A stretch of DNA of 64,000 bases from Sphingopyxis sp. H073 (GTDB lineage: Bacteria; Pseudomonadota; Alphaproteobacteria; Sphingomonadales; Sphingomonadaceae). The notes under the pieces were generated by a model. That model saw only the letters and a list, made by a program, of their open reading frames with translations. It searched no databases and was not told the DNA's origin. Shown here in pieces: positions 37,123-44,557 of the stretch. Positions within the stretch are counted from its first letter, which is position 1. Each line of letters starts with the position of its first letter. Both the position numbers and the translations under genes were made by a program. The stretch is taken from assembly GCF_001468395.1 (NCBI RefSeq), contig NZ_LNSG01000009.1, forward strand, positions 1 to 64,000, written 5' to 3'.

Positions 37123-37264
37123 GGGCGTCCTCCTTGACGACAGGGTCGTCGGACGCGCTCTCCTCCACCTCCACAGCGCAATATGTGTCGAGATTATAGC
37201 AAATGTCGCCCATCGCCGGAAGGCCAGATCGGCTCTCCGGCGACAGGAGTGGAACCGTTTCGGT

Positions 37265-37510
37265 TCAAAGTTCGAACGGATCATATTCGCAGATGATGCG
37301 CGATGCATCGCCATCATATTCGCGAGAGGGCATGACGCCGAAGGCATCGCCGGTTTCAAACAGGATGACACAGGCCATCAGGCTGCGGGCAAGGGTGAAC
37401 GCGTGGTGCTGGGCGAGGGAAAGCGGCATATCCTTTAACTCCTGATACGGAGCGGGAGCCATTCCCGCTCGACAGGCGCGGCAAAAGGGCGGTTCGGCGC
37501 CTTCGATCAC
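37265..37510 (-). CDS. Small hypothetical protein with Cys-rich start
   Basis: At least 81 residues (GTG 37510): EPPFCRACRAGMAPAPYQEL through a hydrophobic helix (SLMACVILFETGDAFGVM) to a C-terminal YDGDASRIICEYDPFEL. The frame stays open for many codons upstream, and the first of these encode more Cys residues (FACGQSGCACL), so the real N terminus may be longer and form a zinc-binding site. No normal start codon is found there. Function is unknown. Confidence 0.6.
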   Translation of the reverse strand: MIEGAEPPFCRACRAGMAPAPYQELKDMPLSLAQHHAFTLARSLMACVILFETGDAFGVMPSREYDGDASRIICEYDPFEL

Positions 37511-37716
37511 CAGGCAGGCGCAGCCGGACTGGCCGCATGCAAAGTATAGCGGACCCCTTGCGGGTTGATCGATTAAGGAGCCGAAGGGGCCAGGACACGC
37601 CTCAAAGAGCGGGATGGCGGACGCTTGTGGAGCAAGTTGAGCCAGGACTGTCCCGACGCTCCCGAAGCACTCCCACGTCCATTGCCTGCGAATGAGTTCG
37701 CGCCTAGGGGGACAGC

Positions 37717-37893
37717 ATGACGAACGATGAACAGACTGCAGTCATTGCGAAGGTTCTCGCTAAGGCGCCGGCATGGGTACGCCATGACCTTGGCTCAATG
37801 GACAAGGCGGTGCGCACGCGCGCTGAGGATGCTTTGGCAGCGATGATCGCAGCGGCGCTTGTGGAGCAATTGGAAAAGAAAACGGCACTGTAA
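37717..37893 (+). CDS. DUF6771-like small protein
   Basis: A 58-residue protein (MTNDEQTAVIAKVLAKAPAW, then a basic-acidic segment and DALAAMIAAALVEQLEKKTA). It matches the compact helical proteins called DUF6771 that are common in sphingomonads. A GGGGGA precedes the ATG by 4-5 bases. It is oriented with the MucR gene 78 bases downstream. Function is unknown. Confidence 0.7.
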   Translation: MTNDEQTAVIAKVLAKAPAWVRHDLGSMDKAVRTRAEDALAAMIAAALVEQLEKKTAL

Positions 37894-37971
37894 TTTGACT
37901 CAGCCGACCAAATATCTCTTAAGGGCGCGGTTTGATATCTGCGTTTGCTAATCGTTACCGGAGCTTTCGTC

Positions 37972-38874
37972 ATGGACAGGTTTGATGCGCGGCAGGCGGC
38001 CCTCGATCTTGTTACTGCCTTTGTGAACAACAACAACAGCCTCCAGGCGGCTGAATTGGCGCCATTACTGTCCAACGTCTATGCGGCGATCGCACGCTTC
38101 GAAGAGGACAAGGCGGAGAACGTGTCGCAGGCCGGAGGATCGCAGTCTCCGCCGGAGGCGCTGTCCTCCGTTCCGGAACCGGAACCCATCGTCGAACACG
38201 AGGACGGCAATCCTGCAGCGAAGGTTTCCATCGAGCGGTCCCTCAGTGATCCCAATTACATCATATCGATGATCACCGGTGAGAGGCTGAAGACATTGTC
38301 TCGCCATCTGCGGCGCCACGGGCTCGACGCGCAGCAATATCGCACGCGCTATAATCTGCCGGACGATTATCCGATGGTTGCGCCTGCTTACTCGGAATTC
38401 CGGCGGGACGTTGCGAAGAAGATGGCGCTGGGACGAAGCGGGCGAGCAAAGCCTGCCTCCGCCCTCGCCGCATCGACGCATACTCCCGTTTCTCTCCCGA
38501 TGAACGATGTCCCAGCTGTTGTTGACGAAGCACCCTTGGCAGCGTCGGCTGTGACTGAACCCGCAAAAATCAAGTCCAGACGAGCTGGTCGGAATAGCGC
38601 GACAACAAAATCACGCAGGACTCGTAAGCCTGTTTCTGCCGAAACGCTTCGGGCGGCAGGGGGAGCCAATGGGCCTGACGTTGCATCCGAGGCGGAACCT
38701 ATGGCCGCGACACCGTCAGCAGCTTTGATAGGGGCCATTCCCGTTCGTGCGAAGAAGCCCGGAAAGCCCATCGGCAGACAAAAGGGCAGGATCATTGCGC
38801 CAAAGTTGGATGACACTTCCGTTGCGCCAGGGAAGAATCGTCGCAACAAGCTCAAGCCCGTATTCGATGCCTGA
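37972..38874 (+). CDS. MucR/Ros-family regulator lacking the zinc-finger cysteines
   Basis: A 300-residue protein. The MucR core is clear in residues ~95-160: RHLRRHGLDAQQYRTRYNLP, DDYPMVAPAYSEFRRDVAKK, MALGR. The CxxC that normally precedes it in Ros is replaced by S-M-I-T (YIISMITGERLKTLSRHL), while the His residues remain. A long Ala/Lys/Arg-rich C-terminal tail (GKPIGRQKGRIIAPK) resembles AT-hook-like DNA-binding tails. GGAG precedes ATG 37972. MucR proteins silence AT-rich horizontally acquired DNA. Confidence 0.85.
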   Translation: MDRFDARQAALDLVTAFVNNNNSLQAAELAPLLSNVYAAIARFEEDKAENVSQAGGSQSPPEALSSVPEPEPIVEHEDGNPAAKVSIERSLSDPNYIISMITGERLKTLSRHLRRHGLDAQQYRTRYNLPDDYPMVAPAYSEFRRDVAKKMALGRSGRAKPASALAASTHTPVSLPMNDVPAVVDEAPLAASAVTEPAKIKSRRAGRNSATTKSRRTRKPVSAETLRAAGGANGPDVASEAEPMAATPSAALIGAIPVRAKKPGKPIGRQKGRIIAPKLDDTSVAPGKNRRNKLKPVFDA

Positions 38875-39070
38875 TGGCAGCGGTCACGCGGATGTCGCCG
38901 GCACGTTGATGCGCGATAACGGTGGCTTTGTACTGAGAGCGGATCGGGGAGTAAGCATCCGCCTGTTGCTGCATCGGGTGCCGGTCGATCTTGTCGAGAA
39001 GCGTGTGCAAGTCACAGGTCTCTGGATCGACGAGTATACGATCGAAGCCGATGGCGTTGCGCCCATTTGA
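38867..39070 (+). CDS. DUF5818-like small protein
   Basis: A 67-residue protein with the pattern VAGTLMRDNGGFVLRADRGV, then DLVEKRVQVTGLWIDEYTIE, a small beta-rich fold I associate with DUF5818. Its ATG at 38867 lies 8 bases inside the MucR stop, so it is translationally coupled to MucR. Such pairs recur in sphingomonads. Function is unknown. Confidence 0.72.
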   Translation: MPDGSGHADVAGTLMRDNGGFVLRADRGVSIRLLLHRVPVDLVEKRVQVTGLWIDEYTIEADGVAPI

Positions 39071-39250
39071 TATTGGTTGTTGGATTGCCGTAGCCGCTCA
39101 AGAGCTGACATTTCGAGGTCGAAATGCGGTTTTCGAAACCGGTCATACGTTCATGGCCCATTTGATGACTTCCTGGCCGTAAGGGCATGGCAGTTCTTGA
39201 ACGAAAAGGCGGAAAACCGGAAGTTGCAGGCCGAGGTCGGGATAGTAGAA

Positions 39251-40969
39251 TCAGGGGCCGAGAATGACTTGCCGGAACACGATTCCCACCTTGAAGCTAC
39301 GATCCTCAGTCAGAAAGCGGTGGCTCTGCATAAGCTCGTACCGCGACATAAAGGGCAGCTTCTCCAGCGAGAAGTCGTCATCATCGTGGAGCACGCAAAA
39401 CACGACTGAATAGTCCTTCTCGTTGAGGTCCGCTTTCTTCTCCGGGATCAACGCAAGGAAGCCGGGCTTGTCTTTCGCAGCATTGATGGGATCGACATCG
39501 GCACCGATCCATGCCGCCATCCCGGCGCGGCAGGCGGTATCTGTCGAAAAGGCATGGGCGTAGAATCTGCCTTGCGTGAAAAGGTGGCTGATGGATGCCG
39601 CGCCGGAGGAGTATCGTTTAACGTGAATGATCGACCGATCGGCATGCAGCAGGTCGCACACTTCGTATCGACGCTGCCCGGCGATCTCGAGCTTGGCCTT
39701 GTCAAGGAGATACAGGTTCGCACAATCTTCCGCCGCACGTCGGTTGAAAATCTCCTCGCGGTTCTCCTTCCGGTCGGCCTTGTAGATGTTGATCCCGTGC
39801 GGGAGGTAAGCGGGATCAAGAACGAGATCATGTTTGCCGAGATACTGTTCAACCGACGCCTTCAGTTCCTCGGACACCTCCCTCCACTGCCCCGACGAGA
39901 GAACAAATGCCCGCCCGTTCCATTCGACCTCGGCCACTAGACATCGATATGCATCCCAGCGCACGAAGGTTCGGCTGAGCTCGGGATTGTACTCGAATAT
40001 CTTCCACCCTTTGATGCGAGTCTCGTCGAGGTCCTTCAGCCGCCGATGCTTGATGGCGATCAGGTCGGCGATGCGCAGATCGTCGAACGTTTCGATCTTT
40101 CCGTCGCCATCCTTCTCGACATAGGCAAACGAGCTGTCGTCGTCGGCGAGAAAGTCCGGCGGGGCGAGGTGAATGGCATTAAAATTCTTCGCTTCGATTG
40201 CCGCGCATAGCAGGCGGTTCAGCTCCGCTATGACGACCGGGTCGCTCTCGTGCCGGAGGATGTCGTACACCTTCAGGTCGGTCTTGGTGTAGTCGTCCGA
40301 TCCATATCGCTCTTCGAGCTTCCGACAGAGCTGAGCAAGATAAGTCCAGGTTACTTCCTGATCCTTCGGGAACTTTATCAGAATGCTGTCCTTGCCGCGA
40401 AAGGAGTCGACCAGCTCTTTGTATTCCGTCTTCACATGGCCTGAGATCGTGCGAAGAAATTCGGACTCGGTGTTGATGCCGAACACCCCGAGGCTTGCCC
40501 CCGTGCTGGCCTGCCGCTCAGTCTGACGGCTGATCGCCTCATGGGCAGCAGTCTGAATCCGCCGGAGTTTTTCGGCATCGCAGATGTTCATTCCCACTTT
40601 GATGCCAAAGTCATAAACGATCTGCTCCCTGTCCAGATAGCTGTCCCCATGCTGGCCAAAGGCAGCTGCGTAGCACACATCTTTCGCGCCATCTTTGCCG
40701 ATCACCCGCAGTGCCATTAGGGCGCGCGGATATTTGTTGAACGCCTCGTAGGTGTATTTTTTCTCGGCGAAGCCCGAGTTGAGAAAACGGAGCCATGGGA
40801 TGTGCTCTTCAGTCTTCCGACCGCCGCCCGCGGGGTCGTATTTTATGTACCCCTCGAATTCATCGTTCGGCTCGATGTAGGTGTAGGTCGCCAGATCGCC
40901 CTTTAGAAAGTCCTGGAAACTCTTACCGTCCTTGATCCTGAAAAGCGTGATCCGCTTCATGTCCGACAT
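39251..40969 (-). CDS. TIGR04141/DUF6119 family protein, putative defence gene
   Basis: About 572 residues, starting MSDMKRITLFRIKDGKSFQD and containing PWLRFLNSGFAEKKYTYEAF, AAFGQHGDSYLDREQIVYDF and a C-terminal SVVFCVLHDDDDFSLEKLPF. These match the 'sporadically distributed' family TIGR04141 (DUF6119), which often occurs next to restriction-modification genes. I do not know an assigned biochemical activity. It lies downstream of a methyltransferase remnant on the same strand, so it may be an orphaned component of that system. The ATG at 40969 has GGGGG upstream; ATG 40960 is also possible. Confidence 0.78.
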   Translation of the reverse strand: MSDMKRITLFRIKDGKSFQDFLKGDLATYTYIEPNDEFEGYIKYDPAGGGRKTEEHIPWLRFLNSGFAEKKYTYEAFNKYPRALMALRVIGKDGAKDVCYAAAFGQHGDSYLDREQIVYDFGIKVGMNICDAEKLRRIQTAAHEAISRQTERQASTGASLGVFGINTESEFLRTISGHVKTEYKELVDSFRGKDSILIKFPKDQEVTWTYLAQLCRKLEERYGSDDYTKTDLKVYDILRHESDPVVIAELNRLLCAAIEAKNFNAIHLAPPDFLADDDSSFAYVEKDGDGKIETFDDLRIADLIAIKHRRLKDLDETRIKGWKIFEYNPELSRTFVRWDAYRCLVAEVEWNGRAFVLSSGQWREVSEELKASVEQYLGKHDLVLDPAYLPHGINIYKADRKENREEIFNRRAAEDCANLYLLDKAKLEIAGQRRYEVCDLLHADRSIIHVKRYSSGAASISHLFTQGRFYAHAFSTDTACRAGMAAWIGADVDPINAAKDKPGFLALIPEKKADLNEKDYSVVFCVLHDDDDFSLEKLPFMSRYELMQSHRFLTEDRSFKVGIVFRQVILGP

Positions 40970-41444
40970 TGAATCTGCCCCCGCGTAACCAGTGACGCTG
41001 CTTAGCTCACACCGCACTGTAAGTTCAAAAGCCTACTCCACAACAGCGGGGCTGATGGCACAAGAATAAGGTGATTAATTCGTTCAAAATGGCTCAAATA
41101 GATGCATCGCGTTGACGCCAGCGGTAGTGCGCCCTCTCTTTGGCCAAGACTACATCGGTTAATCACTAATTCGCAAAGCGAATATGAGCGTTAAGATAAG
41201 TTTGGCGAAGATTGGACAGCAAGACTGGAGCGCGTAGCTGCCGCTCCAAAAGGCAACGTTCACTCTGACATCTAAGGCTAGAACCATTCCTTTCGAGGTT
41301 CAAGCCCGCCCACAGTGCCGCTGGAGGTCTGCTTTCGTGTTTTCGCGGGGTGGCGCAACGCTGATGACATCAGTCCCCGCCAAAGCCGATCGGGTGGACG
41401 CCCTCGACGTTATTGATGTGCCAAGCTGGAGGTGCTGAACACCA
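40970..41444. other. Intergenic stretch without a recognised gene
   Basis: About 475 bases between the TIGR04141 gene and the methyltransferase remnant. It has no open frame with domain similarity and no RNA gene I recognise. It should contain the promoter of the TIGR04141 gene. Confidence 0.5.
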
Positions 41445-42239
41445 CTAGCCAAGCGACCGTTTACGCTTTCCAGCGCCGGCGACTGATGCCGGGATGTGGG
41501 AGGCTGGCACCTTTTTACTGGCAAGGTCATCTGCCATGATCGAGCTCGCAATTCCAAGGCGAAGCAAAGTCTCAGCCAAACGCTTTAGCGTGGTGTACGG
41601 CGCGCAGCTTCCTCCGTATGCTGCTTTGAAGATTTCCCAGTTCTCAACTATGGCTGCGGCCAGTGCTTGCTCATGGCCGGCTGGAACGGTCCTGAGCGCG
41701 ACAACGCAATCGGACAGAACAGCTTCGCAGCTAGGCAGTCTAACGACCTTATCTTTCGAGGGGCGCCCTACGCGCGATATCAAGACCGCAGGTCCGTGCA
41801 CGCGCCGACGTGTGGCGGAGGCCTTCCGTTTCGTTGGCGCTAGGCGGCCTTCCCTCATATCGGTCGTGTGAATGAAACGCGGTCCCGTCTTGGTTTCAAC
41901 ATAGTCGTGGACCGAGAGCGAGCCTCGGGACATCTCGACTGCATAAGGTCGTAGTGAAACTAGCAGCGGTTTTTCTCCCGCCGATTTATGTTTCCGCGAT
42001 GATCGCGAGATGCGCAAGACAGTCACGGTGACGGAGTGGGACCGGAACGCATTCTTTCGAACGTCGCCGATTTGCTCGACACTACCCCAAGCGCGGATCG
42101 CGGCAATTAATTCCGCATCGCGTTCGCTCACGAGCACCGAAGCCGGGAGGATCGCAATTAACTCGCCGTTGACCGAGAGATATTTGAGGGCACGCGCGAC
42201 AAAGGCCAGCGCCTTACTTGCTGAGTAGATTTTGCCCGC
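41445..42239 (-). pseudogene. N6-adenine DNA methyltransferase, 3' remnant cut by IS
   Basis: The minus-strand frame is open from the IS edge at 42239 and reads GKIYSASKALAFVARALKYL, then VNGELIAILPASVLVSERDA, GSVEQIGDVRKNAFRSHSVT. This is the segment after the NPPY motif of class-I adenine methyltransferases, followed by a target-recognition-like part (PAVLISRVGRPSKDK, and NWEIFKAAYGGSCAPYTTLK). The SAM-binding region and NPPY are lost, so it cannot be active. The frame has a TGA just inside the IS, and only a GTG at 42137 could restart it. The missing 5' half is not on the other side of the IS. Confidence 0.82.
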
Positions 42240-42290
42240 TGTTCCCCGTCAGCACCTATGGCACAGATTTGAGGTTGTAAATTAAGGAGG

Positions 42291-42337
42291 GTTTGGGCTT
42301 CGTCGTAGTGACGAAGGAACGAAGATGAAGCCCAAAC
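42291..42337 (+). promoter_or_regulatory. IS leader stem-loop covering the orfA start (copy 2)
   Basis: Arms GTTTGGGCTTC (42291-42301) and GAAGCCCAAAC (42327-42337) pair, enclosing the AAGGA ribosome site and touching the ATG at 42325. An alternative inner hairpin pairs CTTCGTC (42298-42304) with GACGAAG (42310-42316). Comparable IS leaders hide the start codon in read-through transcripts. Confidence 0.6.
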
Positions 42338-42711
42338 CCTCTATGAAAAAGTCGCTGGTGAAGCCCACTGCTGAGCGGGTAATGAAGGACATCCGGCGGC
42401 ATACCCGGCGCCATTTCTCGGCCGAGGACAAAATCCGCATTGTGCTCGACGGGCTGCGCGGCGAGGACAGCATTGCCGAGCTGTGCCGTAAGGAAGGCAT
42501 CGCCCAGAGCCTGTACTACACCTGGTCAAAGGAGTTCATGGAAGCAGGCAAGCGCCGCCTGGCTGGCGACACGGCCCGCGGTGCGAGCACCGGCGAGGTG
42601 CAGGACCTGCGCCGCGAAGCCCGTGCCCTGAAGGAATGCGTGGCAGATCTGACGCTCGAAAACCGTCTGCTCAAAAAAAGCATGATCGCGGATGGGGACG
42701 ACGGCGAATGA
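42325..42711 (+). CDS. IS3-like transposase OrfA
   Basis: A 128-residue helix-turn-helix protein: RRHTRRHFSAEDKIRIVLDG, then GEDSIAELCRKEGIAQSLYY, and a C-terminal Leu-rich coil (LKECVADLTLENRLLKKSMI). It binds IS ends and is the upstream partner of OrfB. Its TGA overlaps the OrfB ATG (ATGA at 42708-42711), so the two can be translated in sequence. A run of seven A near 42673-42679 might also allow slippage into the -1 frame used by orfB. Confidence 0.92.
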   Translation: MKPKPSMKKSLVKPTAERVMKDIRRHTRRHFSAEDKIRIVLDGLRGEDSIAELCRKEGIAQSLYYTWSKEFMEAGKRRLAGDTARGASTGEVQDLRREARALKECVADLTLENRLLKKSMIADGDDGE

Positions 42712-43694
42712 GGTATCCCGCATCCGAAAAGCTCGAGATCATCCGGATCGTCGAGCAGTCGCACCAGCCTGCCAACCGTACGCTGGACCAGCTCGGTATC
42801 GCGCGTCGGACGTTCTACCGTTGGTATGACCGCTATCTCGAGGGCGGGCCGGAGGCGCTGGAGGATCGGCCCTCGGCGCCAAGTCGGGTGTGGAACCGCA
42901 TCGGCGATGACATCCAGAAGCAGATCATCGACATGGCGTTGGAAGGCGACGCGACCGACCTCAGTCCTCGCGAACTGGCGGTGCGGTTCACCGACGAGAA
43001 GCGCTACTTCGTGTCGGAAGCCACGGTTTACCGCCTGTTGAAGGCTCACGATCTGATCACCAGCCCGGCCTATGTCGTGATCAAAGCAGCCGATCAGTTC
43101 CACACCAAGACCACGCGGGTGAATGAGATGTGGCAAACCGACTTCACCTACTTCAAAATCATCGGATGGGGCTGGATGTACCTGTCGACTGTGCTCGACG
43201 ACTTCTCGCGCTACATCATCGCCTGGAAGCTGTGCACCAACATGCGCGCCGAAGACGTAACCGACACGCTGGACATGGCGCTGGCAGCATCGGGTTGCGA
43301 CAGCGCCACGGTACTGCACAAACCCAGACTGCTCAGTGATAACGGCCCCAGCTACATCGCGGGCGAACTGGCGGAATATATCGAGGCTCAGAAGATGAGC
43401 CACGTCCGCGGTGCCCCAATGCATCCGCAAACCCAGGGCAAGATCGAGCGCTGGCACCAGACTCTGAAAAACCGCATCCTGCTCGAAAACTACTTCCTGC
43501 CCGGCGACCTTGAGGCCCAGATCGAGGCGTTCGTCGAGCACTACAATCACCAGCGTTACCACGAAAGCCTGAACAATGTGACGCCCGCCGACGCTTACTT
43601 CGGCAGGGCCCCGGCCATCATAAAACAGCGCGAAAGGATCAAGCGAAAGACCATCGAATATCGGCGCTTGCAACACCGTAAGCTTGCCGCCTAA
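42708..43694 (+). CDS. IS3-like transposase OrfB (DDE integrase)
   Basis: A 328-residue transposase. It has an N-terminal helix-turn-helix (ASEKLEIIRIVEQSHQPANR, RTFYRWYDRYLEGG) and an rve/DDE core with Asp in WQTDFTYFKIIGWG, Asp in LLSDNGPSYIAGELAE and Glu in QTQGKIERWHQTLKNR. It looks full length and intact, so this copy could still be mobile and could supply transposase to the other copy. Confidence 0.94.
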   Translation: MRYPASEKLEIIRIVEQSHQPANRTLDQLGIARRTFYRWYDRYLEGGPEALEDRPSAPSRVWNRIGDDIQKQIIDMALEGDATDLSPRELAVRFTDEKRYFVSEATVYRLLKAHDLITSPAYVVIKAADQFHTKTTRVNEMWQTDFTYFKIIGWGWMYLSTVLDDFSRYIIAWKLCTNMRAEDVTDTLDMALAASGCDSATVLHKPRLLSDNGPSYIAGELAEYIEAQKMSHVRGAPMHPQTQGKIERWHQTLKNRILLENYFLPGDLEAQIEAFVEHYNHQRYHESLNNVTPADAYFGRAPAIIKQRERIKRKTIEYRRLQHRKLAA

Positions 43695-43729
43695 AACCCA
43701 ACCCCTGACGAGGCCCACACTCCGCTAAT

Positions 43730-44557
43730 CTACGCCGCGAGTTGTGCCAAATGTTCTGACGACGGACAGAGAGTGCTGCGCTTTCTCCATCCAAGATCGC
43801 GTACGCCAATTTTGAATGTGTAGTGTGGTCCACAATGCTTGATCAACGTGTTGAGGACGACTTGTTGATAATCGAGCAGGTTTTCGAATTCGTCGACGAT
43901 GAAAAAGAGGCTCTTACCCAAAAATTGAGGCAGCTCGAGAACCGCTTGACAGAGGTCATCAATCGTTTGGCCCTGCAGCGACAGCGGTGGCAAAGCCGTT
44001 GGATCAAGATTGTTCAGGAAGGCCTCGAATCGGCGGCGTCCTCGATGAATGCTCTTGAGCAGTTGGGCCTGATCGTCGGCCACATCGAGGTAAAGAGAAT
44101 CGGCGACATCCTGACACACTGACGTCGGCAGCGCCTCCCCAGCGGGCGCATGCTTGGCATGCCAGTTGAGGAACTCTACCACCTGACCGCAGAAGACCAG
44201 ATTGAGGTAATGAGCGAAGACCCGCTCCCACTGCCGATCGGTAAGTTCATCGCCGCGAAATGCGGTGACTCGGTTCGTGTTCACCCTGTAATAGAAGCCG
44301 TAATAAGGCCATTGGCTGATCGTTGCGGCGCTGTGCTTTTCAAGCTCGAAGCGACCTTCATAAGAAAGGCATCGTAGCACCGTCGTTTTCCCCGTGCCTC
44401 GCCCGCCGACCAATACGCAAGGGCGTGGCGTCTCCAGCTCTGGGTAGTAAGCCGGCTTGGTAAAGAGCTTGAAGAGTGCGTCTTTGAGCCACTCGGCACG
44501 GTAGATACCAAACGGATCGGTGAGTGCGTCGTCTTCCAAGGATAGATCGTCAGTCAT
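43730..44557 (-). pseudogene. ORC/CDC6-like AAA ATPase, C-terminus removed by IS
   Basis: The first 263 residues are normal: Walker A (CVLVGGRGTGKTTVLRCL), Walker B (SLFFIVDEFENLLDYQQVVL) and a sensor-like FKIGVRDLGWRKRS. At 43769 the frame enters the IS terminus, which adds 12 codons and a stop (CPSSEHLAQLAA). The expected C-terminal part of this ATPase family, with its winged helix, is absent. The start overlaps the upstream PRTase gene stop (ATGA), so the two formed an operon. Families of this kind have been predicted to be prokaryotic conflict-system components; function is inferred. Confidence 0.8.

Larger units (their letters stand above)
42240..43768 (+). mobile_element. Complete IS3-like element (copy 2)
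   Basis: The ends are imperfect inverted repeats: TGTTCCCCGTCAGCACCTAT on the left and, on the minus strand from 43768, TGTCCGTCGTCAGAACATTT, with GGCACA continuing in both. The element is 1529 bp with two transposase frames. Its flanks (cgc before, gag after) do not match as a target duplication. On the left it truncates a methyltransferase and on the right an AAA ATPase. Confidence 0.92.

Noticed and set aside
42673-42680. Seven-A run as a programmed -1 frameshift joining OrfA and OrfB
   Set aside because: OrfB is in the -1 frame, but the first codon would re-pair poorly and an ATGA stop/start overlap already explains OrfB translation, so it is only noted.
43700-43719. IS right end placed at 43719 on a partial inverted repeat
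   Set aside because: The sequence up to 43768 matches the left terminus much better (TGTCCGTCGTCAGAACATTT and GGCACA), so the element was extended to 43768.
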